DNA of 64,000 nucleotides from Prosopocoilus inquinatus (GCA_036172665.1 CM069877.1:23771001-23835000); one strand, 5' to 3'; shown: positions 11,799-25,200, numbered from the stretch's first letter. Numbers and translations are program-made. The notes: generated by a model not told the origin, from the letters alone.

Positions 11799-12070
11799 AA
11801 TAGTAAAGGAGACTGTGGTTTAAGATAATTGAAATTAACCTCCGCCCACAATAATTTTTATATCCGTAGATACATATTTTGGCAGCCTAGCTGCCATCTT
11901 CAGTACGCTATCAACTTTAAGCACTAAAAAGATCTAATTAGGATGATTAGGTTGTTTTTAGATCTTTTTAGTGCTTTAAAGTTGGTAGTGTACTGAAGAT
12001 GGCAGCCTAGCTGCCGAAATACGTTTCTACGGATATAAAAATTATTGTGGGCGGAGGTTAATTTCAATTA
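11799..12070. mobile_element. Head-to-head pair of Penelope-like terminal repeats
   Basis: A minus-oriented copy (11799-11940) and a plus-oriented copy (11941-12070) abut to form a large inverted repeat. The flanks GGGACAGGTGT (11789) and GGGACCAGGTGT (12071) look like a target duplication of about 11 bp within the integrase gene. There is no coding sequence between them, so this is a terminal-repeat-only Penelope insertion. Confidence 0.65.
11993..12036 (+). ncRNA. Candidate hammerhead ribozyme in Penelope pLTR
   Basis: CTGAAGA, a 6-bp stem (GGCAGC/GCTGCC), GAAA, then a short hairpin (TACG..TACGG) ending in UA match the order of a type I hammerhead core (CUGANGA, stem II, GAA, stem III, UH). 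Stem I pairing is weak. Penelope-like elements are known to carry hammerheads. Versions with the same core are at 11.9, 17.3 and 33.9 kb. Confidence 0.4.
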
Positions 12071-12195
12071 TGGGACCAGGTGTGGCTATACAACCCCAGA
12101 AGGACTCGTGGTCTGTGCCCCAAACTACAGGCGGCTTGGGAAGGAACCTATCAACTAATTAAGAGGATCAATGATGTGGTCTGTAGGATACAAAA
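12071..12195 (+). pseudogene. Integrase C-terminal (GPY/F-like) piece of element A
   Basis: Encodes VWLYNPRRTRGLCPKLQAAW followed by EGTYQLIKRIND, which aligns with the same region of the intronic Gypsy ([19 protein letters not shown]). It runs straight into LTR sequence, so the gene end was deleted. Confidence 0.75.
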
Positions 12196-12453
12196 CTACG
12201 CGTTCATTCTAGTAAGTTCGAGCAAAAGAGGCCTGTCCTATAAAAGCCGTAACGGTTCGCCAGGAGTTTAGTTATTAAGTTGGCAAGCGAAGGGTTCGTA
12301 CCTCGAATAATTAGAAAGTACATTTTGTAAAAGTGTTATTTGATAGACAAGCTCATTACTATTGTGTTGTTAATTGTGTAAAGCGATCGTTTGTAATTAA
12401 AGTGTTCTGAAATTTAACGACTATAATTTTTGTGAACTCCCAAATTCGTAACA
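12196..12453 (+). repeat. Truncated 3' LTR of Gypsy element A
   Basis: Matches the 3' half of the 5' LTR from GCGTTCATTCTAGTAAG to ATTCGTAACA and lacks the MITE. No target duplication was found at the outer ends. Confidence 0.75.
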
Positions 12454-12636
12454 TTAACTATATTTTCTGTGTTTACTTTATCTGTTTTTACTTACTTGTA
12501 AGGGGCCGATGCTTAAAAAAAGTTGGGAATCTTTATATTAGTGTGTTGAGACTTTACAATCATGTTGTATTGTTATAGTGCTACTAGATAGTATTCTACA
12601 ATGAAAAGTAATTTTTTAATCGTTTTTGTTTTACAG

Positions 12637-13281
12637 ATATATGAAAATTTATGGACTCAAGTTCTCCAAAGACGACCACGTTTGTCTGATTAAATTATTT
12701 TTTAATTTATTAACCCTCCCAAACCTGGAACCGACAAGAATTAATAAATTCGCTGCAACCCTAACGTTTCTAATCAAGTATGTTATTTTTCCAGGTATTA
12801 TTTTTCATATTCACACATTACAACAAATTGATTGTTGTAGAAAACGAGATTTGCTTTCTCAAGATGACTTACAATTGGAATGGAAACCACTGTACCATTT
12901 ATGTGTTAGAGTTATGGAAAAGAGTAAGACAGACATTGGTATGTTCCGGTATTATACAACTTTAGAAAATACCCTAGAAAATTTAATACGTTATGCTCGC
13001 ATGTATGTGGTTTGATTATTGTTTGCGCCAGTTATTTGTGTTACTTACTAACCGAATGTTTTAGATATTTTCCAGTGAGTGCCACGAAAGAAATTTTAGA
13101 TCAATTTAGACCTAAACTTTGTCCGTATAGTAACACTGACATAACAAATGCAATTGACTGCTTAGAACTATTTCTGCCGATAGTTGTAAGGCCCCAGGAT
13201 GCTGATATTGGATATAACTTGTGGTTTGAAGAATTTATGGATTTGTGGGAGATTTGTCACAATGCAAATTTATGGGAAAAT
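12637..13281 (+). CDS. PSME4: PSME4 exons 1-3 of those visible
   Basis: Three exons with two short introns (12778-12840 and 13003-13064). They encode the conserved N-terminal HEAT region ([58 protein letters not shown]). The first acceptor is TTTTACAG at 12629-12636, and the exon enters on the third base of a codon, so coding exons must precede it. The donor GTAATT at 13282 ends this block before a 1.4-kb intron. Confidence 0.93.
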
Positions 13282-16200
13282 GTAATTATACCTTCATTTA
13301 CTATTAAATTAGTTTTGAAAACCCTTAGTTATTCAAATCAGGAAAAAATAATAATTGCACAATTGCGTTATTTGTTTAGTTGCCTTCTGCGTTTTACTTG
13401 ATAACGTCCAGACTTCGTTCCTTTAGCGGCATCTATTTTCACAGTTTAATAAAATTTTTGAAAAAGTTAATTTATTAATCTTCTTACAGGAATTCGTTCT
13501 GCGACGTTCTCAATTTATTCAGAAATGTGTTGCATAGGATGTTACTGCGATATTAACTGATATTTAATATTCACACTTTTTATCAAATTTCTAGAAACTC
13601 CACTTCTTATCAATATAAAAAGTACTAATAGTGATAAGACATTATGGGAATATCGTCAAGCCAGCGACAGCCATTGAATTAACTTATAATTCTATAATGC
13701 TTAGATAATAATAATAATAATATTGTCATTTGGTAAATTGCTTTCGAAATAATTCAAATTTATAGTTTGAGAAAATGGGAAGAAAATATTTTGGCAAAGA
13801 TGCTATATCAGCAAATTTGCTTTCTTTCTTGAGTGTACCGCTTTCATCTTACAATAATTCATCTTGAAAGAAATTTTTAAGACATTTAGAAATGTTTATA
13901 ACAATTGTTCAACGTAGTGTGCATCATTAGCGACACACAAACGAGTTCGGTGAAAAAGTAATTCTTGTGTTCGTGTGCATGTCAGGATTAGTGCAAATAC
14001 TGTCAACGGCGATATGAATACATTCTTCTGAAATGCTGTTCTTTTGCCGTTCGTGATTTGCGGCGTTTTAATAAATAATAACACCATGTAGATAGTAATC
14101 ATGTCTAGCTTTAACTCGTTCAATCACTCTTCACAAAATAAAATGTTGATTCCAAAGAATACGAAGCAATAAATTGTGTGCCATAATCATAAAAAATGAA
14201 GCAAATTCTTTCGCTCAGCTGTAATACGACTTATTGCGACGTTAAAAGAAAACGCTTTTGTTAGCCTCTCAACTTCGGCAAAGGTCACTGCTGCACTTCT
14301 GTTTTTTGTTCCAATAGAATTTCCTTTTCTTGATCTAACTCAAAGACGTAGATGTACGATTATTTATTGCCCGATTTTCATCTGCTATTATCTCGAAATG
14401 TGTTAAGCACAAGTAAAGGTCAATCGTTCCCATTTATGGTGATGTATTATACTTTTAAATTTCTGCATTTATTTCACAAATACCTGGCAAAAGTGTATCG
14501 AGTGCAACTAAACTGTGCAGTGTAAAAAATATACTGTTCTTGCTGATCTTTTAGTTTAAACGTTATGGTTTCCAACAATTGAATTTATAGAACCTTGCTT
14601 AGTTATTGTTTTGATGCAGCAGCCCACACGCAGTCAAACAATGAGTGCTCCGTGTATTAGTTATTGTTTGTTTCAGCATATTGCATGGTTAATGGCGAGA
14701 CTTGCCAGTTACAACATTGGACATATAAATTGGGAACCTTACATTTCAATTATGTTTGTAAGATTCTTACGAAGTTTGCATCTACCGGTTGGATATCGAC
14801 AGAAACAATCTTTTAAACTCTTCAAAATCGACGTGTCTGCAATGACACTTTGGATAGTGTGCACGTTGGGAGGTGAAAAACAAACAGCATTTTTCCACTT
14901 GGAAAAATTCATGCAGATTTTAGAATCGTACTTCCATCCTGCTAACACAGGACGGTAGGTTTTATTCTCAAAACATTTCCTGTATATCTTTTTTATTCGT
15001 TCTTTTAGTTGGACACCAAAAATTAGGGAATTCATGAGAAAAATCTCGTTTTACTTTGTGCAACGTATCCATTGCGAACGATTCAAAAAACCCACCTGGG
15101 ATTATTACACAAAGGAATCTCATAAACTTACCGATGACGACATTGACAGATTTGTTAACATAATGAAGCCAAGTGCAGAGCTGGCCATATTCTCAAAGCA
15201 GGGATCACAAGAAATTATACTGACACTAAACTACCTCGCCTCGCTTAGACCAAGTGTAATTGTTCCCATTGCCTTAGACAAGCTGTACTCATCTATGGAT
15301 AGTCTAACAGAACCTCACAAGCTCACTTCCTCTATGATGTGTGTTATGGCAGTGTCTAGGTGAAGTGTGTTTTTTTTTTATTTAACTTTTCTTTTATGCG
15401 AAAATATTTAGGTACCTGGTTCAAGGCAAGAAAAATAATTATCCGGAAGGTCCAACGCACGTTATTCCACTTCTGATGACGCTTTTACCAGGCATAGATC
15501 CAAATGACATGCGAAAGTGTTTCACAACGTTCAACTTTATTGTGCACTTCTGTACAATGGCACCGATTGTAAATTCTTCTGAGGCAAGCAAGTACTACGA
15601 TGACCTTACTGAGGAAGAGCATATTGTATGCGAAGCAACGGCAGGTTTTGAGGATTTTGTCATACAATTCTTTGACCGCTTGTGTGCCTGGGTGGAGTCC
15701 AACTCGCTTGAATTTACAAGGATGGAATTAAGTGACAATAATGACTTTAAAAGTAAAGCAGATTCGATGGCGGAGAATGCGTTGATACACGTCATATCCG
15801 CTGTTTTGATGCAGTGTTCATCAGATATTTTTAACTCTGCTTTAAAGAAGGTGTATAATTTTGTGACCAGTCGTATTATGGAGCTAAATATTTCCGGGAA
15901 AATGTTAGCGACGATCTGCCACGCGTTTGTTAAAATTAATCCAAAAGAAACCATGAAATTGTTCGTGCCCCACTTATGTAATACAATTGAACGTTTGCTA
16001 AGCGAGCACGAAGATGTAATGAATGAGGAACACTTAAACGGAGAGTTGCTTTATAACATGTTGTTATTATCTGAGGTGAGTTTATCTCTTTCTTAGATTA
16101 AAAAAAATTTCTGTAAGTACATCAAACGTAATTCTAGGTGGTTTATGCTCGAAAAGAGTTGATTAACTACACAGATAGATTAATGAGAATACTGGATTGC

Positions 16201-19200
16201 ACTTTGCACATGAAATCCACAGAAGGAAGTAGAATTTCTGCACACATGCTCAACGTAATAGTTACATCTCTATCGTTTACTCAGCCTGTAGAATACCGTA
16301 GTGTAAATCGTTCTTTAGATTGTCACATCAAGGACTTTTTACCAATCAGGTAAGGACAACGTTACTTGCACTTAACAAATAAGAAACATTTTTTTGCACT
16401 TTCTTATAGACACTGGGGATGTCCTGGTAATTTAAATGATTTAAGTATCGAATGGTATATGCCCGGCAAGACCGAGATAGATTGTGTTCAGAGTGTCTTA
16501 AATAAATACTTAGTACCTGAATTAGAAAAATTGAACAAGTATTCTGCAGGTGAATTAGAACTGACTAGGGAAGATTTAAATAGAACACTGAAGATTATCA
16601 TTGCGGTGCTTGGGGCACAGCCAGTGCTACCTTTGTGGCAAGAACCTGCTCTGCAAATGTAAGTCATTATATTTTACATTTTCCTCAATTAATTACACAG
16701 GCTAGAAAAAGGAATTTTATTTGAATAACGAGTTTAGAAACATTTACAATCAGTTTGTTCTTAATCTGTATCTGCTGTATAAGAGATGTCTTGCTATCTC
16801 GAATTTCTGGGTATAAACATCTTGAAAAAATCGTACTATTTTAAAAATCCGGTACACAGGGTGTTTGAAAATTGTTAATATAAAAAAAAAACTGTAGCGT
16901 CTGGAAATCCTAAGAAATCCAAGAAACCCATTAATTTTTTTTTTATACTTTTTCGTCAACTCATTATTTGTGTAAGCGACATTCACTTCGGTAATAACAA
17001 TGTACCGAGTTGTGACTGTTGTGACAACTTGTTAGATGTTACCTTAAGTCAGTGGCACAACAATTTTGGCCAAATTTTTAGTAATTTTTATCTCGAAAAC
17101 TCAAGGACTTTTATTCGATTTTTTTTGCCGATAACTTCAACTCACCATCATCATCTACTATCGGTATTTTCATCTCTCTTAAATTTAAAATACCCCTTAT
17201 TATAATTGAAATTAACCTCCGTTCACAATAATTATAACCGTAGATACGTATTTCGGCAGCTAAGTTGCCATCTTCAGTACGCTATCAACTTAAAAGCACT
17301 AAAAAGATCTAAAAACATCATCTAATCATCCTAATAAAATCATAAAAATGTTAAAACTAACAACAATCTAATCATCCTAAAAGATATATATGTGTAAATG
17401 TAAGTAAATATAAATTAATATATAAAGATCTAAAATTAGCCGTCAGAAAAACCTTACAAATAAGTTCTAACCAAACAACACGGAAATACGGAAAATACGG
17501 AATTTTTTTAGTAAATAGATTACTCTCTTTTCTACTTACTAAACCCCGATACGATAAAGAACTTAATAAATATATTAAAAATATTGCGGTTCATAGCGGT
17601 TATTTATACTCCCAAATAGTAGATAATATAATTAGGAAGATTAGCTATAGGAAACGGGTCCAAAATTCTAGCACTTTAAAGGCAACTTCATCTCAGAAAA
17701 ATTTGTTAAAATGCCTTTCGATCCGTTTTGTACCAAAGGTTTTAAAACCCAAAACTTACGATTAGGTTTTTTAACTAACAATACCATAAAGAATTTATTG
17801 GGAAACCCGAAAGATAAAGTTGATGTTGAACAGAAATCTGGAATTTAGAAAATTAAGTGTAACGACTGTACTGTTACGTTTCTAGGGTTTATGTTTATTT
17901 ATTTAAACGAATAAAACACTCGATAAAAACTTAACCGTAATTTAATAAAGCTTAAAAACTAATTTATTTGTAATAATTTATTTTCACACTAAAATCTAAC
18001 TTCGACGTTCGCTGTTAGAATTCGACTGACTGGTGAGTCAACCCGGGGCGATTTTATATCATTCGCCGCCGTCTGGAACTCTCTATGCGGGAAGATTCCA
18101 GTCTGTTCGATGTGACCCCGGTGTAGGCCCCGGTGGCGTGATGGCCGATGACGCACAACAGCGAACCGACCTCCTGACGCCCTCAGCGTGACGCAGCACT
18201 GAGCGGCTCGCCACACTGCCCCCTTCTTAAAAACGTTTCGTCTCGAAATGTTCCTGGTGATAGTCTTGAAGGAGGATGTCGGAATCTACAAGCTGGCCCA
18301 TTCTTGCAATTTCCCGTCTGGAAGAAGTAGCAGTCTACGGTTTTGCTGTTGCTGACTGTTGCCTGTGGGTGATGGCTGCAGACTAGGACTTCAATTCCCG
18401 TTCTGTGAAAGATGACTTCCAGCATGCTTCGTATTACTCTCCAGTCTAGTCCGTCCAATCCGCAGCCCAATTTGGGGATGGCCAACTTCATCTGATGGTT
18501 CTCTATTAGCTGTCTCCTCAGGCTATATAGGGCTCTCCACATACTTTGATAGTCAGGTTTACCGCTTGATGTCTTCTTAGTGACTAAATAATGCACGTGG
18601 CGCCTCCGATCTGCCGTCGAATCAATGATCTGCAAGCTCTTGCCTACCATGGGATGCTGTCTTCGTAGCTCCTCGATTTGGCCAAATTTCTTCCTAAACA
18701 CCTGAGCGATTCCTTTGGACATTTTCAGGTCTTCTGCTACGCAGTGAGCCAGACTGTACTCCAGTGGCACTTTAAAGAGATCTTGTTGCTTCTCCGTGGT
18801 CACTCCAAACCGTGCCTTGCTTCCTTCGGCGTGATGAGACATGAAGGTTTCGAAGTTCACTTCGGAAACTTGCGCCCTTTGTACTGTCCCTTCATCTGCT
18901 TCTCCATGGTAAGGGGCCATCCGGTTGAAGTGGATTACTTTGGGTTTGCCATGGGGGACCTTCTTGATGCGGTAAACGACGTCGTTGATCCGTTTCATCA
19001 CTTTGTAAGGACCTTCCCAAGAGGTCTGTAATTTTTGGGAGAGGCCTCGACGTCTTTGGGGGTTATAAAGCCAGACCAGTGCTCCAGGTTGGTATCCCCC
19101 GTGTTGAGCGTTGATGTCATAGTGCTCCTTCATCCGATCGCTGGCCGTCTGTATATTGTGACGCACTTGGTTGTGGATATCATCCATTTTCCTGCGTAAT

Positions 19201-22200
19201 TTGCTCACGTAATCTTCGTCGGCAGAGACTTCGCCAGGCTTCACACCAAACTTCAGGTCGCAGGGCAGTCTCGGCTCTCGCCCGAATACCACTTTCGCGG
19301 GAGTCTCCCCTGTTGTCTCATGAACAGATGAGCGGTATGCCATTAGAAACAGGGGGATGTACGTGTCCCAGTCCCTCTGATGATTGGAAACGACCTTGGA
19401 CAAATGTCGGTTGATGGTTCTATTGAACCTTTCCACCATTCCGTCCGACTGTGGGTGGAGTGCAGTTGTTCTAGTTTTTCGTACGCCGAGCAGAGTACAC
19501 ACGTTCTTGAACAAGGCCGATTCAAAGTTCCTTCCTTGGTCTGAATGCAGTTCCATAGGTGCACCATACCGACTGATCTATTCCCTGACAAGGACTTCCG
19601 CAATAGTGATTGCCTCTTGGTTAGGTAGGGCGTAAGCTTCAACCCACTTGCTAAAGTAGTCCATTACCACGACGATGTACTTGTTTCCACCATTCGTTTC
19701 TGGAAACGGGCCGGCTACATCGATGGCAACTCTCTCAAAAGGACTTCCAACGTTGTACTGTCTCATGGGAGCCTTACCCCGCCTGTGGGGGCCGTTACTG
19801 GCTGCGCAGACTGCACACTTTCTGCACCAATCCTTCACGTCCTCCTTGCAGTTCACCCAGTAAAATCTTTCGCGCACCTTCTCCATAGTCTTCTTAACTC
19901 CCAGATGCCCTCCCGAAGTTCCATCGTGAAGTTCCCGCAGAACTTCTGGCACCCTATTCTTGGGGATTAGTAACTGTGTCTTCTCTTCCATGCCTTCTGG
20001 ATTCTCCATGCTTCGTCTCAGAAGACCACGATCCAACACTATGGAGTCCCACTGCGCCCAGTATGATTTTACGGACGGTGCACATGGTGCTACCTCTTCC
20101 CAGGTAGGCCTCGCGTCCCTGCTTTTCCACTCTAGCACTAATTTCAAATCCGGGTCGTTCTCCTGGTCTCTTCGCAGTTCTTCGGCTTGCCATTTGTCGT
20201 CAACAATGGCTGTCCTCGCAGTCGTGGCTACTTTCTCGTCCAAACGACTACAGTGCTTACAGTCTTCGGTACAGGGTCTTCTCGACAAAGCATCGGCATT
20301 TCGATGGCTAGTTCCTGCCCGATGCTGAATTTCAAAATCGTACTCTTGAAGTCGTTCGATCCATCGTGCAACTTGCCCTTCTGGGTTCTTGAAACGGAGA
20401 AGCCATTTTAGAGCGGCGTGGTCGGTTCTCAGCAGGAAGCGTCTACCATACAAGTACTTGTAGAAGTGTTCTATCGTTTTTACGACGGCTAGCAATTCCC
20501 TTCTTGTGACGCAATAGTTTCGTTCCGGCTTTGATAGGACTTTACTGAAGTCGCCGATCACCTTCTCTTGCCCCTCTTGTATCTGGGAGAGTACGCCACC
20601 AATCCCAACGTTGCTAGCATCTGTGTCCACGACGAACTTGCCTTCCGGGAGAGGATAACTCAGAATAGGAGCACTAACCAAGTACTGCTTTAGTTGTTCA
20701 AAGCCAATTTGACACTGTTGGTCCCATTCAAATGGACGACCTTCTTCAGTGAGTTTTGTTAACGGCTTAGCAATGTCTGCAAATCCAGGAACGTAGCGCC
20801 GATAGTAAGTGCACAGGCCAAGGAAACTCCTTATTTGGTGTTTATTTCTGGGAGTTGGCCAGTCTTTCACCACCTGAATCTTCACAGGGTCCACGGCGAT
20901 TCCATTTCCATTAACAATGTGCCCCAGGTAATTCACTTCCTTCTGGAACAGGTGACACTTCTTGAGGCTAAGCTTTAGTCCAGCTCCGCGAAGCCGCTGG
21001 AACACTCCTTCCAGGTTCCTTAGGTGGTCGTCGAACGTCTTTCCCACGACAATTATGTCGTCAAGGTACACCATGCACGTTGTCCAGGACAGACCTTTCA
21101 GAACCGTCTCCATTAACCTCTCGAATGTCGCTGGGGCATTACATAATCCGAATGGCATCACTGTGAACTGCCACAGACCCATACCAATGGAAAACGCCGT
21201 CTTTTCTCGATCTTCGGGCGCCAGCTCCACTTGCCAATATCCACTCTTTAAGTCCAAAGTTGAGAAGATCTTTGAGCCGGCCAAGGTGTCCAGGGTATCA
21301 TCAATCCGTGGCAGGGGATAGCTGTCCTTCTTGGTGACATTATTGAGTAACCGGTAGTCTACAGAGAACCTGGTGGACCCATCCTTCTTCTTCACAAGCA
21401 CTACTGGTGACGCCCACGGGCTGCTTGATGGTTCTATTACATTATCCTTTTCCATCTCGCGAATAATGCGTTCCGCTTGCTCACGCTTCGCCAACGGTAA
21501 TCGCCTTGGAGCTTGACGGATAGGTCTTTCTTCTCCAGTCTCTATTTTGTGTTTCACGACATCAGTTCTTCCCTTGGATCCACTTTCTATCTCAAATACA
21601 TCTTGATAGCGGCCGATCAGGTTCTTTGCTTTTGTCTTCTGGTCTGGAGTCAATTCCTGGGCTGTTGACATAACCATTTCCCATAATTTCCTTGGGACTT
21701 TCGCTTCTGGCACGTTTGCTTTAAGGTGGCGGGAGATGGAGGACACCATGGTGCAGCTTCCCAAGATGGTTCCTTTCTTGATATTGACGGAGAAACAATT
21801 GACGTTCATCAGGCGGACAGGTACTTCCTTCTTCGCCGTCAACAACATTTTCCCAACGAGGACTCCTCTTCCAGTCCTTTGATCATCAGTATTAGGTTCA
21901 ACCATAATGACTTGCCCATCTTGAAAAACACCGTCCAGTTTTGCGTCGACGTTAACCTCAGTCCTGCTGGGTAATACAACGTCTTCAGCGAGGACTACTC
22001 GAGCGGCCACGTCTCCTCGTTGATGTAGAACCAATTCCTCATTATTGACCGCCATCACGCCACGCTTTAAGTCCAATTGGAACCCGTGGGCACACATGAC
22101 GTCCATGCCCAAAATTGCCTCGTCCTCTATATCTGCCACCAGTGCACGGTGTTTTATTGGAGTTGAACCAATGGTGATGATAACCTCTACTTCACCGTGG

Positions 22201-25200
22201 ACAGTTGCTGATGTTCCAGTTGCAGTTTTCAGTTTCCACTTGGTCGGCTCGGTGCGTCCAGATGACTTAATGACGTCGGGTCTTAGGATGGTCTTCGTCG
22301 CACCCGTATCCAACAACATGGTGTGAGGAATGTCATCAATGGTGACATCCACCTCCCTTATATAGTTAGAGCGCTCATTTCTCGAACCGCATAGAAACGC
22401 CTGAACTCCTTCGGGAATGTGCTGTAACCATCGCGAGTGTCAGCAGGTAAACAACGGTCGGTGGTGCCTACATGACTATCCCAACCTGTGGCGACGTAAC
22501 ATTATAATAGACTAAAAATTAAATTAAACTATCAATCAAATGAAAAAACCTCGCGCACCTGGGGTCAGGTTTTCAGTCATTACTTAACTTAGGTCTTGCT
22601 TTATTCTTAGAGCAATAATTATCCCGCAGTCAAGGTACAGATAACTGTTTTTATAAGGAAAAACCAAAAGCCAATGAAATGTTTTCATTGAATTTTCACC
22701 AAAATCAGGAAAATTTTCTCATTGTGACTTTCAGTTTGACTGATTATTAAAAATATACCATGCAATTATTTTGAAATGTAACATAGGGATACGGCGAAGC
22801 ATTGTTCGTAGGAGTGTAAGTTTAAAACCGAAAATTAAGAATAAAATGTTGCAAGTGAAAGAATAATAAATTTATCGTGTTTCTGCGAAGCTTAAAAAGT
22901 AACAAAAAATAAAGTATCGAGATGTACAGACGTAGATACTATAATGGCTATGTTCGTCATGACTATATATAGGAGAAATATATTTTGCACGGTTCAAATT
23001 CTAGTGAAGCAGGCAATATAAAATATTAGACCGTAGCGTGTAAACAAACGCGAGGGCTGCGGAAACAATTAAGCTACATTGCTACAGCAATGGTGTTACT
23101 CAGTATAACAAAAAACAGAGCAATATTGCCGCAATAAAAAATTACTTCTTGTTTAAATGTGTAAAGATTTTCAGAGTAATTAGTTGACCAGTTGTACCTC
23201 GACCGGCGGACTGTATTGCGACATTGCGTCATATAGTAAGAACGCCGTAAATTATTTTCACCGTCCCATTACATAATGTGCCTGTTCGATACATTTTTAC
23301 GGCGCTACTGAAACGATGGAGTGTACTTATTCAAATCCTATGCTTAGTCAAGACACTCAGGGCGCCAGAAGTATGAGGGAGAGCGACTGCGTTCCAGCGC
23401 ATGTAAGAATGAGAAAAATAATACCTCGAGTGTCATGTCGAATGCACCCATACTAGATACTATCTCGCTCGCCTATAAGGGAAAGATTTTGTGCGGGAAT
23501 TACGAATTGTATCCGTGGAAAGATGAAAAGTATCCGGATGCGGATACTTTAATAATTACCTGGCGGATACAGATAAGGAATACATTTCTCCCAAAGGATT
23601 CGGGTACAGTATCCGAATACTGTATCTGGATACCGAAGTATCCGAATACTACCCAGCTCTGACACATGCTCAACGTAATAGTTACATCTCTATTTTTTAC
23701 TTAGCCTGCAGAATACCGTATTGTAAATCGTTCATTATATTGTCACATCATTTTTTTTTTATTAATAAATGTGCATTTAAGTTAACATCGATATTATAAA
23801 CAATAATAAAAAACTCAAACCAACAAATTTTAACCGCAAGAAAAATTAAATCTTTTTTATCAATAAATCAGCCCTCAGCATTGCATGCATCAGGTATAAG
23901 GTGTACACTGCATATTTTGTTGCCATTTATTCAGTATCATGTTGGTATCATAAGTATTCTGCTGTACAAGAAGCAACAGTCGACGTTTGGAAATTTCAGT
24001 GAAATTTCTAAACGAAAAAGAAATTTCCAACAGTTAATAAATTTTCACAGAAATTTCAAAAACCTGGAAATTTCCACCCTTTTAGCAATTTCGAAGTGTT
24101 GAACTTTCAGCAAATTTCCTTAATCGTTTCACATTCCTAATCCCTACACATTATGTGAAATATCGTGAATCGATTGTTTTATCCAACACCTGTTTATTAT
24201 GAAGTCATAATAATGCCGATTTTGAACAGTTTAATTTTGGGTTTATAATTCCACTAGTGTTTTATAGACCTCATAATATATTCAAAATCAGCATTATTAT
24301 GGCTTTATAACAAACAGGTGTTGGAAAAAATTCTTTAAATTCAGTTCATATCTATCTTTGTTTCAAGTATTTATTTAGTATTATTTACTAAATAATTTAC
24401 AAAATAGTGAACGTAAGAAGTGGATACTTTTGAGATAAAAACAATGCTTTATTTAAAAAAGTTGAAAATAATTGAAAATGTGATAGCCATTTGTTTTACT
24501 AATGGTATCATCAAGTGGGAAAGATCGTGATGTCGTAAAAATGCAAATAGAAAAGTTAGTTATTGTAGTGGCTTGCCGTGAACACCCTTTGCAGTGATTA
24601 TTCATTTTAAATAATGAATTAATTAAAACACAAAACAACATGATTAAAACTAAACTACACTTACTTTATCCCAAAAGAAATAGCCAGGAAGCCATTTTTC
24701 AGAACCCTTTTTCACAGTCGAGTACACAACAGATTTAATAAAAGATTCTTCAATTTGCTTTGTATTTTAATAATGCATGACTTTTTAAGGGTGGACTCCT
24801 GTTTGGAACCATGGGCATTTGAGCTCATTGTAGGTAGTCAGTATAAAGTTTCAATGCCTGACGGAAGAAATGTAAGGAAAGTAATCGCCGACACTGTGTA
24901 CAAAGTGCAAAGACGGATACAAGAAGTTAACGAAGGAGATACCACGAGCTTAAAATCTATAATACATGTCAGTCACTTGTTTCCGTTAACATTCGTCTTC
25001 ATTAAACGTACACATTTTAGATATACGACATTTTGCTGTTCAACAAGTTCCGGGGACGTGATTTCGAAATGCACTGGAAGGCATTTCACATAACCAAGCG
25101 CACTCTCGAAGACCGGCTGCATCAGAAGAAAGAGCACTTGCGACACATCCTCATCGACAGAGTTATGTTGCATCAAGAGTTTCGTAATGAGAGTAGAAGT

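Noticed and set aside
13012..13401. Continuation of the PSME4 exon past 13281
   Set aside because: The family alignment continues at 14677 (HIAWLMARL); sequence after GTAATT at 13282 is intron read through.
18678..19031. Plus-strand ORF of 117 residues over the macrodomain/integrase
   Set aside because: Antisense shadow of the real minus-strand pol; the same shadow appears over element C.
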